The translations under genes were made by a program, and so were the position numbers. This document shows positions 7,858 to 16,659 of a stretch of 64,000 nt of DNA, in pieces (within the stretch, counting starts at the first letter, position 1; every line of letters begins with the position of its first letter). The DNA comes from Actinomycetes bacterium (GTDB lineage: Bacteria; Actinomycetota; Acidimicrobiia; Acidimicrobiales; Palsa-688), in the NCBI GenBank assembly GCA_021809105.1, contig JAKBAM010000008.1, forward strand, positions 1-64,000, written 5' to 3'. The notes beneath the pieces are model-generated. The model was not told the DNA's origin. It did no database searches and saw only the letters and a list, made by a program, of their open reading frames with translations.

Positions 7858-8760
7858 TCAACCGAGAAAGGTGGAGCCGAAAGATTCGAGGAACTCGTAG
7901 GTGGCCTCGGGACGATGCGTCTCGCTGGAGATCACGACCCAAGTCACGCCCGCGTCGGCCATCTCGGCGAAGGCCTCCCGATGGCGGCCCGGGTCCGCTG
8001 CGGGCGAGGCGAGGGAAGGACCGGTGTATGAGCAGAGGATGTCGATCTCATCGGTGCGCCCGGCCGCCACCGCCGACTGGCGCAGCTCGGCTACGAGGCC
8101 TTGGAGTTGCGCCACGGACCCGATCGTCAACGTTCTGGCGGTGGCGCTCAGCTGGGCGGACCCGAGCATCGGCATCCATCCTTGCGCGCGCGCCGCGACG
8201 CGCCGGCGGCTGAGCTTGGAGTTGCCACCGATCCATATCGGGATCGGGACCTGGACCGGTCGGGGCCTGGCGATGACATCTCGTGCGTCGAAATGGCGGC
8301 CCTGATAGGAGAAAGGATCGCCAGCCCAATGCAATGGTAGGACATCCAACGCCTCGTCGAAGAGTGCATTGCGCTCCTCCATATCCACGCCCAGCGCATA
8401 GAACTCTGTCTTGTGGTAGCCGGCTCCGAGGCCGAGGATGAACCGCCCCCCGGACAACTTGTCGACCGTCGCGGCAGATTTGGCGAGGAGAAAAGGGTTG
8501 CGGTACGGCGCGACCGCCAGGTGGGTCAGCAGCTTGATCCGGCTGGTGACCGCCGCGGCGTGGCCGAGAGCCACGAACGGGTCGAGGCTTTGATGTCCGC
8601 CCGAGACCAGCCATCGAGCGCTCGGCACGGGGTGCTCGGTGAGGGCGAACCCATCGAACCCGGAAGCCTCGACCCTGGCGGCCACCTCGTGGATCGGGCC
8701 GGCCTCGAGCATGTCGGCCTCCGTGCCGCTCGTCTCGGGGTAGTGGTACATGAATCGCAT
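7858..8760 (-). CDS. Luciferase-like monooxygenase family oxidoreductase (probably F420-dependent)
   Basis: This 300-residue TIM-barrel protein of the bacterial luciferase superfamily starts at ATG 8760 (MRFMYHYPE). Family features are FALTEHPVPSARW near the N-terminus, the LTHLAVAPYRNPFLLAKSA segment, and GRFILGLGAGYHKTEFYALG. In actinobacteria this subgroup mostly uses coenzyme F420, but the cofactor cannot be proven from sequence. Its place inside an operon for CoA-ester breakdown suggests that it reduces or oxidises a pathway intermediate. Confidence 0.83.
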   Translation of the reverse strand: MRFMYHYPETSGTEADMLEAGPIHEVAARVEASGFDGFALTEHPVPSARWLVSGGHQSLDPFVALGHAAAVTSRIKLLTHLAVAPYRNPFLLAKSAATVDKLSGGRFILGLGAGYHKTEFYALGVDMEERNALFDEALDVLPLHWAGDPFSYQGRHFDARDVIARPRPVQVPIPIWIGGNSKLSRRRVAARAQGWMPMLGSAQLSATARTLTIGSVAQLQGLVAELRQSAVAAGRTDEIDILCSYTGPSLASPAADPGRHREAFAEMADAGVTWVVISSETHRPEATYEFLESFGSTFLG

Positions 8761-8803
8761 CGTCAGACAACCTGCCGTCTCGCTAGAGCGGGCTCCCCGG
8801 AGG

Positions 8804-9043
8804 TCACTCGCGGTGTATGACACCGATCTCGGTGCCGATGTCGTAGGTAGCGCCGGTCGTCCCGCTCCAGTGGACCCTGCCTGATGCACCCGCCCCGATC
8901 TCGGACTCGACCTTCTCGGTCTCGATGACGAACAGCGGGTCACCCTCGGCGACCTGGGACCCTTCGTCCACGAGCAGCGCTACCAGCGTGGCTTCGGCGA
9001 CGGCGACTGAGACACGGGGGATGCGCACCGGGAATGCTGTCAC
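8804..9043 (-). CDS. Stand-alone lipoyl-domain protein (E2-like carrier without catalytic domain)
   Basis: This 79-residue protein is one complete lipoyl/biotinyl domain: a beta sandwich with Lys44 in the ETEKVES hairpin, the site of lipoylation. It ends right after the domain, with no linker, subunit-binding domain or acyltransferase domain, whereas a normal E2 is 400 residues or more. The GTG start overlaps the stop of the E1 beta gene (GTGA), so translation is coupled. It is likely to be the swinging-arm carrier for the E1 encoded upstream. The acyltransferase and E3 must be encoded elsewhere or be replaced by another acceptor. Confidence 0.83.
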   Translation of the reverse strand: MTAFPVRIPRVSVAVAEATLVALLVDEGSQVAEGDPLFVIETEKVESEIGAGASGRVHWSGTTGATYDIGTEIGVIHRE

Positions 9044-10041
9044 TCGCGCCTCGCCGATGCCGGCTCCAGCGTGCGGCGCGCCGCCGCCACGATACGCCCG
9101 GCGTCGGGGTACACCTGCGCATCCAGCGAGGGCGAGGCCGGGTTGGGGACGAAGCGGGCTCCCACCCGCCGGACCGGGGCGACGAGGTCGCCGAAGAGCT
9201 CCTCTTGGAGGATGGCGGCGATCTCGGCACCGGGTCCCGCGAAACGCACCGCGTCGTGCACCACCACCGCCCGCCTGGTCCGCCGCACCGAGTCGAGCAT
9301 CGTCTCGACGTCGAGGGGCACCAGGGTGCGCAGGTCCAGGACCTCGGCGTCGATGCCCTCGTCCTCGAGCCTCGACGCCGCTTCGGTCGCTTCCACCAGC
9401 CCCCTCCCGTAGGCGATGAGCGTGACGTCGGAGCCGGGCCGTTTGATGTCTGCCTGGCCGAGGGGGATGGCGAAGGAGGGTTCCGCCGGCACCAGTCCCC
9501 GCTGCCCTTGGAGGCGAATGGTCTCGACGAAGATGCACGGGTCGGGATCGAAGATGGCCGAGGTGAGCAAACCTTTGGCGTCTCGGGGGGTGGCGGGCAC
9601 GATCACCTTGAGCCCGGGGATGTGCATGAACCAGGCTTCCAGCGACTGGGAGTGTGTGGCCCCCGTGCCGAGCCCGCCGTACACCTGGGTGCGTATCGTG
9701 ATCGGAGCCGTCGTGCGGCCGCCCGACATGAAGCGAAGCTTGGCTGCGTGGTTGACGATCTGATCTACGGCGATGCCGATGAAGTCCATGATCATGATCT
9801 CGGCGACGGGCAGGAACCCGTCGAGCGCGGCCCCGATCGCCGCACCGACTATCGCGGCCTCGGAGATGGGTGTGTCGAGGACCCGGTCCGTGCCGTACTT
9901 CGTGGAAAGGCCTTTGGTCGGGCCGGACGCCCCGGGATCCGCGATGTCCTCACCGAGGAGGAAGACCCGATCGTCGCTGGCGAGCGCATGGTCCAACGCG
10001 GCATTGAGGGCCTCGCGCATGGTCATCTCCCGCTCTTCCAC
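9040..10041 (-). CDS. 2-oxoacid dehydrogenase E1 component, beta subunit
   Basis: This 333-residue protein is the beta subunit of a thiamine-diphosphate E1 (pyruvate, branched-chain or acetoin dehydrogenase type). It has the N-terminal pyrimidine-binding part with VFLLGEDIADPGA and DTPISEAAIVGAAIGAA, and the C-terminal transketolase domain with DLRTLVPLD. The GTG at 10041 has AGGAG 8 bp upstream, overlapping the stop of the alpha subunit gene; ATG 10026 is an alternative. Together with the alpha subunit it would decarboxylate a 2-oxoacid and acylate a lipoyl carrier. Confidence 0.9.
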   Translation of the reverse strand: MEEREMTMREALNAALDHALASDDRVFLLGEDIADPGASGPTKGLSTKYGTDRVLDTPISEAAIVGAAIGAALDGFLPVAEIMIMDFIGIAVDQIVNHAAKLRFMSGGRTTAPITIRTQVYGGLGTGATHSQSLEAWFMHIPGLKVIVPATPRDAKGLLTSAIFDPDPCIFVETIRLQGQRGLVPAEPSFAIPLGQADIKRPGSDVTLIAYGRGLVEATEAASRLEDEGIDAEVLDLRTLVPLDVETMLDSVRRTRRAVVVHDAVRFAGPGAEIAAILQEELFGDLVAPVRRVGARFVPNPASPSLDAQVYPDAGRIVAAARRTLEPASARRE

Positions 10042-10052
10042 GATGATCGCTC

Positions 10053-11033
10053 CTAGGCCGGGCAGTGGGTGGGGTCGCCGTAAACATCGGAATCGAGCTC
10101 GTCGATCGAAGGGGGCGCCGCCGCCAGCGCGGCCGCTAGCGCATCTTCCACTCGCGCGCTGGCCGCCGCCTCGATGTCGTCGAGCTCCCCTTCGGTGCAG
10201 ACGCCCGTGCCTGTCAGGTGGGAGCGGAAGCGGGGGAGGGGGTCGGCCGCCTGTGCCGCTGCCAGCTGCTCCTTGGGGATGTACGCCATGGGATCGCCGA
10301 AATAGTGGCCCCGGAACCGGAAGGTCAGGCACTCGAGCAGCGTGGGCCCCCCGCCGCTCCTGGCCCGCTCCAACGCCTGGCGGAGCGAGGCGACGACGGC
10401 AAGGGGGTCGTTGCCGTCGACGCGCACGCCGGGCATGCCGTACGCGAGGGCGCGGTCTGCGACTCGCTCGACCTTCATGGTGTGCTCGGTGGGGGTCATC
10501 TCGGCATATTGATTGTTCTGGCAGACCAAGACCACCGGCAGATCCCAGAGCGCCGCCATATTGGCGGCTTCGTGGAACGAGCCGGTGTTGGTCGCGCCGT
10601 CACCAAAGCTGACAGCTGTGACACGGTCGAGGCCCCGGCGCTTGGCGGCCAGAGCCAGGCCCACGGCTACCGGAGGCCCGGCTCCTACGATCCCAGTGGA
10701 GAGCATGACTCCTGATTCGGGGCGGGCGATGTGCATGGTCCCTCCCTTGCCCCGGCTGGCGCCCACCTGGCGGCCGAGCATCTCGCCGAAGATCTCCAAG
10801 AGGGGCACGCCCTTGCCGATCAGGTCGTGCAGGCCCCGATAGGTCGTGAGGAGCTGGTCGTCGGGCCGTAGGCACAGTCCCAGGGCGGCCGCAATCGCTT
10901 CTTGCCCGCGCGAGGGCCAGTAGACGCAGAGCAACTCACCCGTGGCGATTCCCTTGCTGAGGCGATCGTCGGCCGCCTTCATGAGCACCATCAACTCGTA
11001 CAGGCGCCGTTGGCTGCCGGAGTCAGTTGCCAT
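10053..11033 (-). CDS. 2-oxoacid dehydrogenase E1 component, alpha subunit
   Basis: This 326-residue thiamine-diphosphate enzyme subunit has the ThDP/Mg motif FGDGATNTGSFHEAANMAA followed by CQNNQYAEMTP, and a RGKGGTMH loop. ATG 11033 has GGGGGAG just upstream and is preferred over the in-frame GTG at 11057, which lies 1 bp from the preceding stop. The substrate is unknown. Neighbouring acyl-CoA dehydrogenases and reductases point to a branched or odd-chain 2-oxoacid, but acetoin-type substrates cannot be excluded. Confidence 0.92.
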   Translation of the reverse strand: MATDSGSQRRLYELMVLMKAADDRLSKGIATGELLCVYWPSRGQEAIAAALGLCLRPDDQLLTTYRGLHDLIGKGVPLLEIFGEMLGRQVGASRGKGGTMHIARPESGVMLSTGIVGAGPPVAVGLALAAKRRGLDRVTAVSFGDGATNTGSFHEAANMAALWDLPVVLVCQNNQYAEMTPTEHTMKVERVADRALAYGMPGVRVDGNDPLAVVASLRQALERARSGGGPTLLECLTFRFRGHYFGDPMAYIPKEQLAAAQAADPLPRFRSHLTGTGVCTEGELDDIEAAASARVEDALAAALAAAPPSIDELDSDVYGDPTHCPA

Positions 11034-11058
11034 AACGGCTCCCCCCTCAGCGGTCACG

Positions 11059-11889
11059 CTACTCGGACCGCCCGAGCATGAACCGGGCTACGGGCGTAGC
11101 CTTTGGAAATGATCCGCTGATCCCCGAAGCGATGTACCCGACGTCGGATACCAGGGTGGCCCCGGTGATCGCCGCTGCCGCGTCACTGCACAAGAAGACC
11201 AGCGCCTGCGCCTGCTCCAGCGGGGTGGAGACCGCGATGCCGGCGTCGGCTCGGTAGTCAGATCCGAAGCCCAGCCACGTCTCCTCGTGGGCCCGCGCCA
11301 GGGGCGTATCGGTGGGTCCCGGGCAGATGGCGTTGATCCGAATTCCGCGCTGGAGGAAGGGAAAAGCCTCCCGGGCCACATAGGCGCAGATCGCCTGCTT
11401 GCTCCACATGTAGTCGGCCTTGCCGTGGTCGCGCGCCCATTGAGCAGCCACGTCGAAGTCGGTCAGGTCGAGAAACTCCGATAGCAGTTCGAGCTGCGCC
11501 TCCCATCCGAGGCCGGCGGCTGAGGATATGAAACCGATCGCTGAGCCCCTGGGAAGCGCCTCTGCCGCGAGGAGCCCGCCGACCAGGTGGCGGTGCCCGA
11601 TGAAGTTGGTCCTCTCGATCCCCGGCGTGCCATCAGCCACGCCCGCGCACAGGAACAGGGCGTGCACGGGTCCGCCACAAGCCTCGACCGCGGCGTCGAT
11701 GGACGCCTTGTCGGCCAGGTCGACGGTGATCTCCTCGGCGCCGGGCAGCGAACACTCGGCGATGTCCATCACCACGACTTCCGCCCCGGCGTCTCGCGCC
11801 AGCGCGGCGACCGCCGCACCCATGCCGGTCGCGGCGCCCACGACGAGGGCCCGCTTGCCTCCGTAGCTGAATGCATCGAAGAGCGTCAT
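11059..11889 (-). CDS. SDR family oxidoreductase (3-alpha-HSD/carbonyl reductase-like)
   Basis: This 276-residue SDR has the nucleotide-binding motif GAATGMG near residue 18, a FISSAAG catalytic serine segment and YMWSKQ (Tyr-x3-Lys). The shortened central region and the insertion before the catalytic Tyr resemble the 3-alpha-hydroxysteroid dehydrogenase/carbonyl reductase group. The stop TAG lies 25 bp before the preferred start of the E1 alpha gene. It would act on a hydroxyl or ketone of the substrate carried by the dehydrogenase pair upstream in the same operon. Confidence 0.87.
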   Translation of the reverse strand: MTLFDAFSYGGKRALVVGAATGMGAAVAALARDAGAEVVVMDIAECSLPGAEEITVDLADKASIDAAVEACGGPVHALFLCAGVADGTPGIERTNFIGHRHLVGGLLAAEALPRGSAIGFISSAAGLGWEAQLELLSEFLDLTDFDVAAQWARDHGKADYMWSKQAICAYVAREAFPFLQRGIRINAICPGPTDTPLARAHEETWLGFGSDYRADAGIAVSTPLEQAQALVFLCSDAAAAITGATLVSDVGYIASGISGSFPKATPVARFMLGRSE

Positions 11890-11946
11890 GTCGTCTCCTC
11901 CAGGTCGGCGTTGCTCGAAATGGGGGCTTACCGGTCTCGGGTGGGT

Positions 11947-13221
11947 CTACCTGCTCCGGGCGCCGGCGGAAGGACCGCGCGGGACCTCGCGGAAGGGCAC
12001 GTCGCGATCGGAGCTTCGCTCCCGGGGCATGCCGAGCACCCGCTCGCTGATGACGTTGCGGGCCATCTCCGTCGTGCCGCCGCCGATGCAGGCGGCTTGG
12101 CGCATCAGGAAGTCGACGCCGAGACCGGCGGCCGCCCCGTCGTCGTCGGTCCATGCACCGCCCATGGCGCCGGCGATCTCGAACTCGATGGTGCGTGTCC
12201 GCGCCCCGGCCACCCCTCCGAAGAGGCGGGCAATGGCGGCGCCCTGATCGGAGATCCGGCCCGACCTGACTCCTTGGGCGATCCGCTGCTGGAGCTCGCG
12301 GCCGGCGATGTCGAGGACGCGGGCCTCGCCGATCAGATCCCGCACGTGGGAATCGGCCAGAACCCCGGCATCGCGCGCGACATCGGCCGGGGACCCAGAC
12401 CCCGGGGTGAACCGCGCTCCTGGCGGCAAGGTGACCAGAGGAGAGTTGTAGAGCATCCTCTCGTGGAACATCCACCGGACGCCGACGGTCCATCCTTCGT
12501 CCACTTCTCCGACCCGATCAGTGTCGGGCACTCGGAGGTCGGTGAGGAACTCCTGGCAGAACTCCTTGGAGCCGTTCAACATCTCTATCCTGTGGACGTC
12601 GACCCCTTCCCGGTGGAGGGGAAAGATGAAGACCGTCAGGCCGCGATGCTTCGGGACATCCCAGTTGGTCCGAGCCAGGCAGAGGCCCCAGTCGGACCAC
12701 CACGCCCCTGTGGTCCAGATCTTGGATCCGTTGAGCACCCACTCGTCGCCGTCGCGCACCGCCGTTGTCTGCGCGGCCGCAACGTCGGAGCCCCCGCCGG
12801 GCTCGGACAGGAGCTGCATCCAAAGCTCCTCTCCCTTGAGGATGGCGGGAATGTGGCGCCGCTTCTGCTCTTCGGTCCCGAAGTCGAGGATCACGGCTGC
12901 GCACGGCGAGAAGTTGGGCGCTTGCAGGCGGTGGGGGAACTCGTAGCCGGCCAGCTCCTCGTTGAATGCGCGCTGGTGGGCAGGCGTGAGCCCCTGGCCC
13001 CCGTACTCCCGCGGCATGCATATGCCGGCGAAGCCGGCATCGAAGAACATCCGCTGGATCTCCCGCTCCCGGCGGATGCCGGCCAGCTCGGTCTCCTCGC
13101 TGGCGCCTCCGCCAAGGGCGGCGGCCAAGACACTGCGGTCCATGAGCTCGAGGTTCGATCGGATCCAGGAGCGTGCCCGCTGCCTGAAGGCTTCGGGATC
13201 TTCGATGTTATCGGCGGCCAT
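11947..13221 (-). CDS. Acyl-CoA dehydrogenase, alpha-type subunit of a pair
   Basis: This 424-residue FAD-dependent acyl-CoA dehydrogenase has MQLLSEPGGGSDVAA (FAD/substrate loop), WVLNGSKIWTTGA, and a C-terminal GGGTTEMARNVI. The last motif lacks the Glu of medium-chain enzymes. A Glu in MFHERML occupies the alternative position used by isovaleryl-type and steroid FadE enzymes. The start ATG 13221 overlaps the stop of the companion dehydrogenase (ATGA). Such adjacent pairs form alpha2-beta2 enzymes in actinobacterial steroid catabolism. Confidence 0.9.
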   Translation of the reverse strand: MAADNIEDPEAFRQRARSWIRSNLELMDRSVLAAALGGGASEETELAGIRREREIQRMFFDAGFAGICMPREYGGQGLTPAHQRAFNEELAGYEFPHRLQAPNFSPCAAVILDFGTEEQKRRHIPAILKGEELWMQLLSEPGGGSDVAAAQTTAVRDGDEWVLNGSKIWTTGAWWSDWGLCLARTNWDVPKHRGLTVFIFPLHREGVDVHRIEMLNGSKEFCQEFLTDLRVPDTDRVGEVDEGWTVGVRWMFHERMLYNSPLVTLPPGARFTPGSGSPADVARDAGVLADSHVRDLIGEARVLDIAGRELQQRIAQGVRSGRISDQGAAIARLFGGVAGARTRTIEFEIAGAMGGAWTDDDGAAAGLGVDFLMRQAACIGGGTTEMARNVISERVLGMPRERSSDRDVPFREVPRGPSAGARSR

Positions 13222-14351
13222 CAGCGGTCCTCCTGAGGTGCAAGATCGGCGGCGATGCGCTGGCGGTGCTCGGCTGGAGTCCCCATCAGGGCTCGGTCCA
13301 GTGTCGCCCGGCGGAGGAAGAGGTGCAGGTCGTGATCGAAGGTGACCCCGATGCCTCCGTGGATCTGGACGCAATCCTGGATGAGCTCGCCTCCGTACTG
13401 GCCGACGAATGCCTTGGCGACGCTCACGAGTTCATTGGCTTCGGGGGCTCGGGACTCGACGGCCAGGGCGGCGGCGTCGGCCACAGCGTGACCAGCCTCG
13501 AGCCATGACTTCATGTCCGCGAAGCGATGTTTTAGCTCCTGGTAGGAGGCCAGGGGGCGGCCGAAGGAATAGCGGTCGAACGCCCACTCAACGGTCATGT
13601 CGAAAGCGCGCTGCATGGTGCCCACCGTCTCGGCGCACAAGATCACCAAGGCGGTCTGCACCTGGTGCTCCACCTGCTCGGCTGCCTGTCCCGGCGTACC
13701 CACCACGGCGTCTAGCGGCACCCTGACGGCGTCGAGCCTGACGATCGAGAAGCGCCGGGCGAGGTCGACGGTGTGCATCGGTCGGATGGTGAGACCGGGC
13801 GTTCCTGCGGGCACCAGCACTTGGGTCGCTCCGTCGCCGGAGCGTCCTGTGACCAAGAGATGGGCGGCTTGGGCCGCGTGCTCGACGGGTCGCTTCTCCC
13901 CGCTGAGCACCAGTTCGTCGCCTTCGACACGGATTTCGAGGGCGCCGGCGGTCAGTCCTGCGAGGCGCTCCTGGAAGCACCATGACGCCGTGGACGTCCC
14001 GGCTAACACCGCATCGAGGACGGTGCCGTGTTCTTCGCCGCCCGCCCGGCTCAGCGCAGACGCGACGACGTTGGTCGACAACAGGGGGCCGGGGGCGGCG
14101 TGGCGCCCGAACTCGTAGGCGACCAACGTCAGATCTATGAGTCCCTGACCGCTGAGTGATCCGCCCCCGTGGGCCTCGTCGACGAGCAACGACGTCCATC
14201 CGAGCTCGGCGCCCCTCCGCCAGTAGTCGGCGTCGAAACCGTCCGGATCGTCGCGCAGGCGGCGGATCTCTCCCGGCGGGACCTGGTCGGAGAGGAACTT
14301 CGCGGTGTTCTCCCGGAAGAACTCCTGGTCGGATGTGGGTTCGAGCAGCAT
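13221..14351 (-). CDS. Acyl-CoA dehydrogenase, beta-type subunit of a pair
   Basis: This 376-residue protein is a divergent acyl-CoA dehydrogenase. The central region lacks the normal substrate-loop motif, while the C-terminal FAD-binding half is intact: RYSFGRPLASYQELKHRFADM region and QIHGGIGVTFDHDLHLF. This matches the FAD-contributing, non-catalytic partner of heterotetrameric FadE enzymes. The start is ATG 14351 (MLLEPTSDQEFF); the longer frame runs through the operator and is rejected. It is the first gene of the minus-strand run, 50 bp from the 14401 palindrome. Confidence 0.88.
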   Translation of the reverse strand: MLLEPTSDQEFFRENTAKFLSDQVPPGEIRRLRDDPDGFDADYWRRGAELGWTSLLVDEAHGGGSLSGQGLIDLTLVAYEFGRHAAPGPLLSTNVVASALSRAGGEEHGTVLDAVLAGTSTASWCFQERLAGLTAGALEIRVEGDELVLSGEKRPVEHAAQAAHLLVTGRSGDGATQVLVPAGTPGLTIRPMHTVDLARRFSIVRLDAVRVPLDAVVGTPGQAAEQVEHQVQTALVILCAETVGTMQRAFDMTVEWAFDRYSFGRPLASYQELKHRFADMKSWLEAGHAVADAAALAVESRAPEANELVSVAKAFVGQYGGELIQDCVQIHGGIGVTFDHDLHLFLRRATLDRALMGTPAEHRQRIAADLAPQEDR

Positions 14352-14400
14352 CGTCGGCGTTCTCGCTTTCCTCGCCGGCCCGGCGGGCAACGTACTGGAT

Positions 14401-14418
14401 TTTGACGTCACAGTCAAA
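14401..14418. promoter_or_regulatory. 18-bp palindromic operator with promoter elements on both strands
   Basis: TTTGAC-GTCACA-GTCAAA is a perfect 6-bp inverted repeat with a 6-bp spacer, differing at one base from the element at 4093. On the minus strand TTGACT at 14417 is followed after 17 bp by TACGTT, a TAnnnT-type actinobacterial -10, pointing at the dehydrogenase pair. On the plus strand TTGACG at 14402 is followed after 18 bp by TACGGT, pointing at the Liv-type transporter. The palindrome therefore covers the -35 of both. It probably binds a TetR repressor. Confidence 0.75.
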
Positions 14419-14619
14419 GCCCGGATACGGTCGGTTCGATGACCCCGTCGGGCGCCCGCTGGAGAGCGCAGGCCGGCTGGTGAGGGCTCTCGGGGCGAGA
14501 TCTGCACCGGCGAGGCGTGCTGCGAACCCGACACGGGGATTGCTAGTGTTCCTCGAGATCGGGGGACCCGTCCAGGACGAGGCGGCTGGTGTGACCGACG
14601 TGTTGCAAGGGGTGAGTGG

Positions 14620-16659
14620 ATGCTTCAGTACGTACTAGCCGGGCTGGCGCTGGGCTCGATCTATGCGATCGCGTCCGCGAGCCTGGTCGTCACCTTCGTC
14701 TCCGCCGGGGTGCTCAACTTCGCCTTCGGCTCGATGGCCTATTTCGTGGCCCGCTTTTACTATTTCCTCAACTCGCAGCACGGATGGCCTACCGACGCAG
14801 CCGGCGCAGTGTCGCTCCTGGTAGTGGCGCCACTGCTGGGAATAGTGCTGTACGGACTGCTCTTCCGCTTCATCCGCGGCAAGCCCACACTGGTGAAGTT
14901 GGTGAGCATGATCGGGTTGTCGGTCGCGCTCCCGCCGGTCGCCGACCTCACCTTCGGTACGCAGTCCATCACCTCCGCCCCTGGCCTGGCGTCGCTGTCG
15001 GATCAGCCTTTCCACTTCCTCGGCGCGCCGGTGACCACCAACCAGGTGATCACCTACGGCTTCCTGGTGGTCGTGGTGGTCCTCGGGACTGCGGTGTTGC
15101 GCCTGACCGACGTGGGCCTGCGTGTGAGGGCCATGGTGGACTCCGAGGCGATGGCGTCACTTTCAGGGACCAATCCCGGTCGGGTGGCACTCGGCGTCTG
15201 GGCCGCCAGCAGCACGCTGGCCGGGCTGGCCGGCATCCTTGTGGCTCCCACCAACGGCCTGACGACCACCGGCATGACGACCTTGATGGCCGCGGCCTTC
15301 GCCGCGGTCGTGGCTGCCCGCCTTCGGTCCCTTCCCGGAGCGGTCGGCGTCTCACTGCTCATGGGCGTGGTGACCGACGTGATCCAGAAGTACCTACCGC
15401 CGAATAGCTCCTTCACCGCTGCCATCATCCCGAGCATCCCGTTCGGCTTCATCTTGATCGCCCTGATCGTCTACCTGATCAGATCCGGCTCGCTCGACGA
15501 GGATGCCGGCGTCGCCGGCCCGCTGGACCAGGCGATCAAACCGGCCAACCAGGAATCCGGGGCGGTCTCCACCGACGCCGGTCGCCGCAAGGGTCCTGCG
15601 AAAGCCCTGCCCGCGATTCCCGTCATCGTGATCGCGCTGTTCCCGCTGATCTTCCACGGCTCCCCCTACTGGCTGGGCTTGGTCGCGCTCGGCTTCTGCT
15701 ACGCGATCACCTTCCTGACCTTCACCGTCGTCACGGGTGAAGGTGGGATGTTGTGGCTGTCACAGATCATCTTCGCCGGCGTCGGAGCGTTGGCCACCGC
15801 CCAGTTCGTCACGCTGTGGCACGTGCCGGTCCTAGCGGCGATCTTCCTCGGAGGGGTGGTCGCCGCCCTGGCCGGCGCGATCATCGGCCTGCTCACCATC
15901 CGGCTGGGTGATCTCTACGTCGCCTTGGTGACCCTGACCTTCGGTCTCCTGATCGAGACGTTGGTCTTCCCTCTCAACCGCTTCTTGAAGGGTGGCCTCG
16001 GCACGCCACTGCAGCGCCCGAGCTTCGCCACCAGCGACTTCGCCTTCTCGTTCCTGGCGTTGGGCGTGTTCGTCGTGTTCGCCCTCCTCACCTTGAACCT
16101 ACGCCGCTCGACGACAGGGCTGGCGCTGCGGGCCGTACGCGACAGCGAGGCGGCGTCACGCACGCTCGGTCTGAGCGTCCTGCAGGTGAAGGTGATCGTG
16201 GGCTCGCTCGCCGCCTTCGTGGCCGCCGTCGGTGGCGGGTTCCTTGCTCTGGATGCACTCGTCGCCCAGCCGCAGTCCTACGCCACCTTCGGGGGCCTGG
16301 TGTGGCTGGCCGTGGTCGTGACCATGGGAGTTCGCTCCATCACCGCGGCTGTCCTGGCGGGCATGGCATTCGCCCTCATGCCGGGCGTCTTCCAGACCTA
16401 CGTCCCGACCCGCTTCGGCGAGGTGCCGGCGATCCTCTTCGGGTTGGGCGCGGTCGGAGTCGCACGCAATCCCGAGGGAGTCGTGGCCCAAAACGCCCAA
16501 CAGCTCCGGGCGCTGGTCGCCAGGCTGCGCTCGGGGAAGGGTCCCGCGCCAGCCGCGATCGACGGCACCCAGGCCGTGCACCGGGAAGATCCGACTGACC
16601 GGGGAGAACAGCGAGCGGGTGTCGGATCCACCGAGACCGGCGTGGAGGCAGCGCCATGA
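14620..16659 (+). CDS. Fused branched-chain amino acid-type ABC transporter permease (LivH-LivM)
   Basis: This 679-residue membrane protein joins two permeases. The LivH-like half (about residues 1-290) begins MLQYVLAGLALGSIYAIAS and carries the inner-membrane helices of one half. A hydrophilic linker at about 290-330 follows, then a LivM-like half to about 640, with GEGGMLWLSQIIFAGVGA and RRSTTGLALRAVRDSEAA. The soluble tail is about 40 residues. ATG 14620 has AAGGGG upstream. These importers move branched amino acids or other small carboxylates. No substrate-binding protein gene lies nearby. The stop overlaps the ATPase gene (ATGA). Confidence 0.92.
   Translation: MLQYVLAGLALGSIYAIASASLVVTFVSAGVLNFAFGSMAYFVARFYYFLNSQHGWPTDAAGAVSLLVVAPLLGIVLYGLLFRFIRGKPTLVKLVSMIGLSVALPPVADLTFGTQSITSAPGLASLSDQPFHFLGAPVTTNQVITYGFLVVVVVLGTAVLRLTDVGLRVRAMVDSEAMASLSGTNPGRVALGVWAASSTLAGLAGILVAPTNGLTTTGMTTLMAAAFAAVVAARLRSLPGAVGVSLLMGVVTDVIQKYLPPNSSFTAAIIPSIPFGFILIALIVYLIRSGSLDEDAGVAGPLDQAIKPANQESGAVSTDAGRRKGPAKALPAIPVIVIALFPLIFHGSPYWLGLVALGFCYAITFLTFTVVTGEGGMLWLSQIIFAGVGALATAQFVTLWHVPVLAAIFLGGVVAALAGAIIGLLTIRLGDLYVALVTLTFGLLIETLVFPLNRFLKGGLGTPLQRPSFATSDFAFSFLALGVFVVFALLTLNLRRSTTGLALRAVRDSEAASRTLGLSVLQVKVIVGSLAAFVAAVGGGFLALDALVAQPQSYATFGGLVWLAVVVTMGVRSITAAVLAGMAFALMPGVFQTYVPTRFGEVPAILFGLGAVGVARNPEGVVAQNAQQLRALVARLRSGKGPAPAAIDGTQAVHREDPTDRGEQRAGVGSTETGVEAAP

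Noticed and set aside
14439-14483. 14-codon ORF just downstream of the plus-strand -10 at the 14401 operator
   Set aside because: It would be leaderless and has no coupling to the next gene 137 bp away; too little support.
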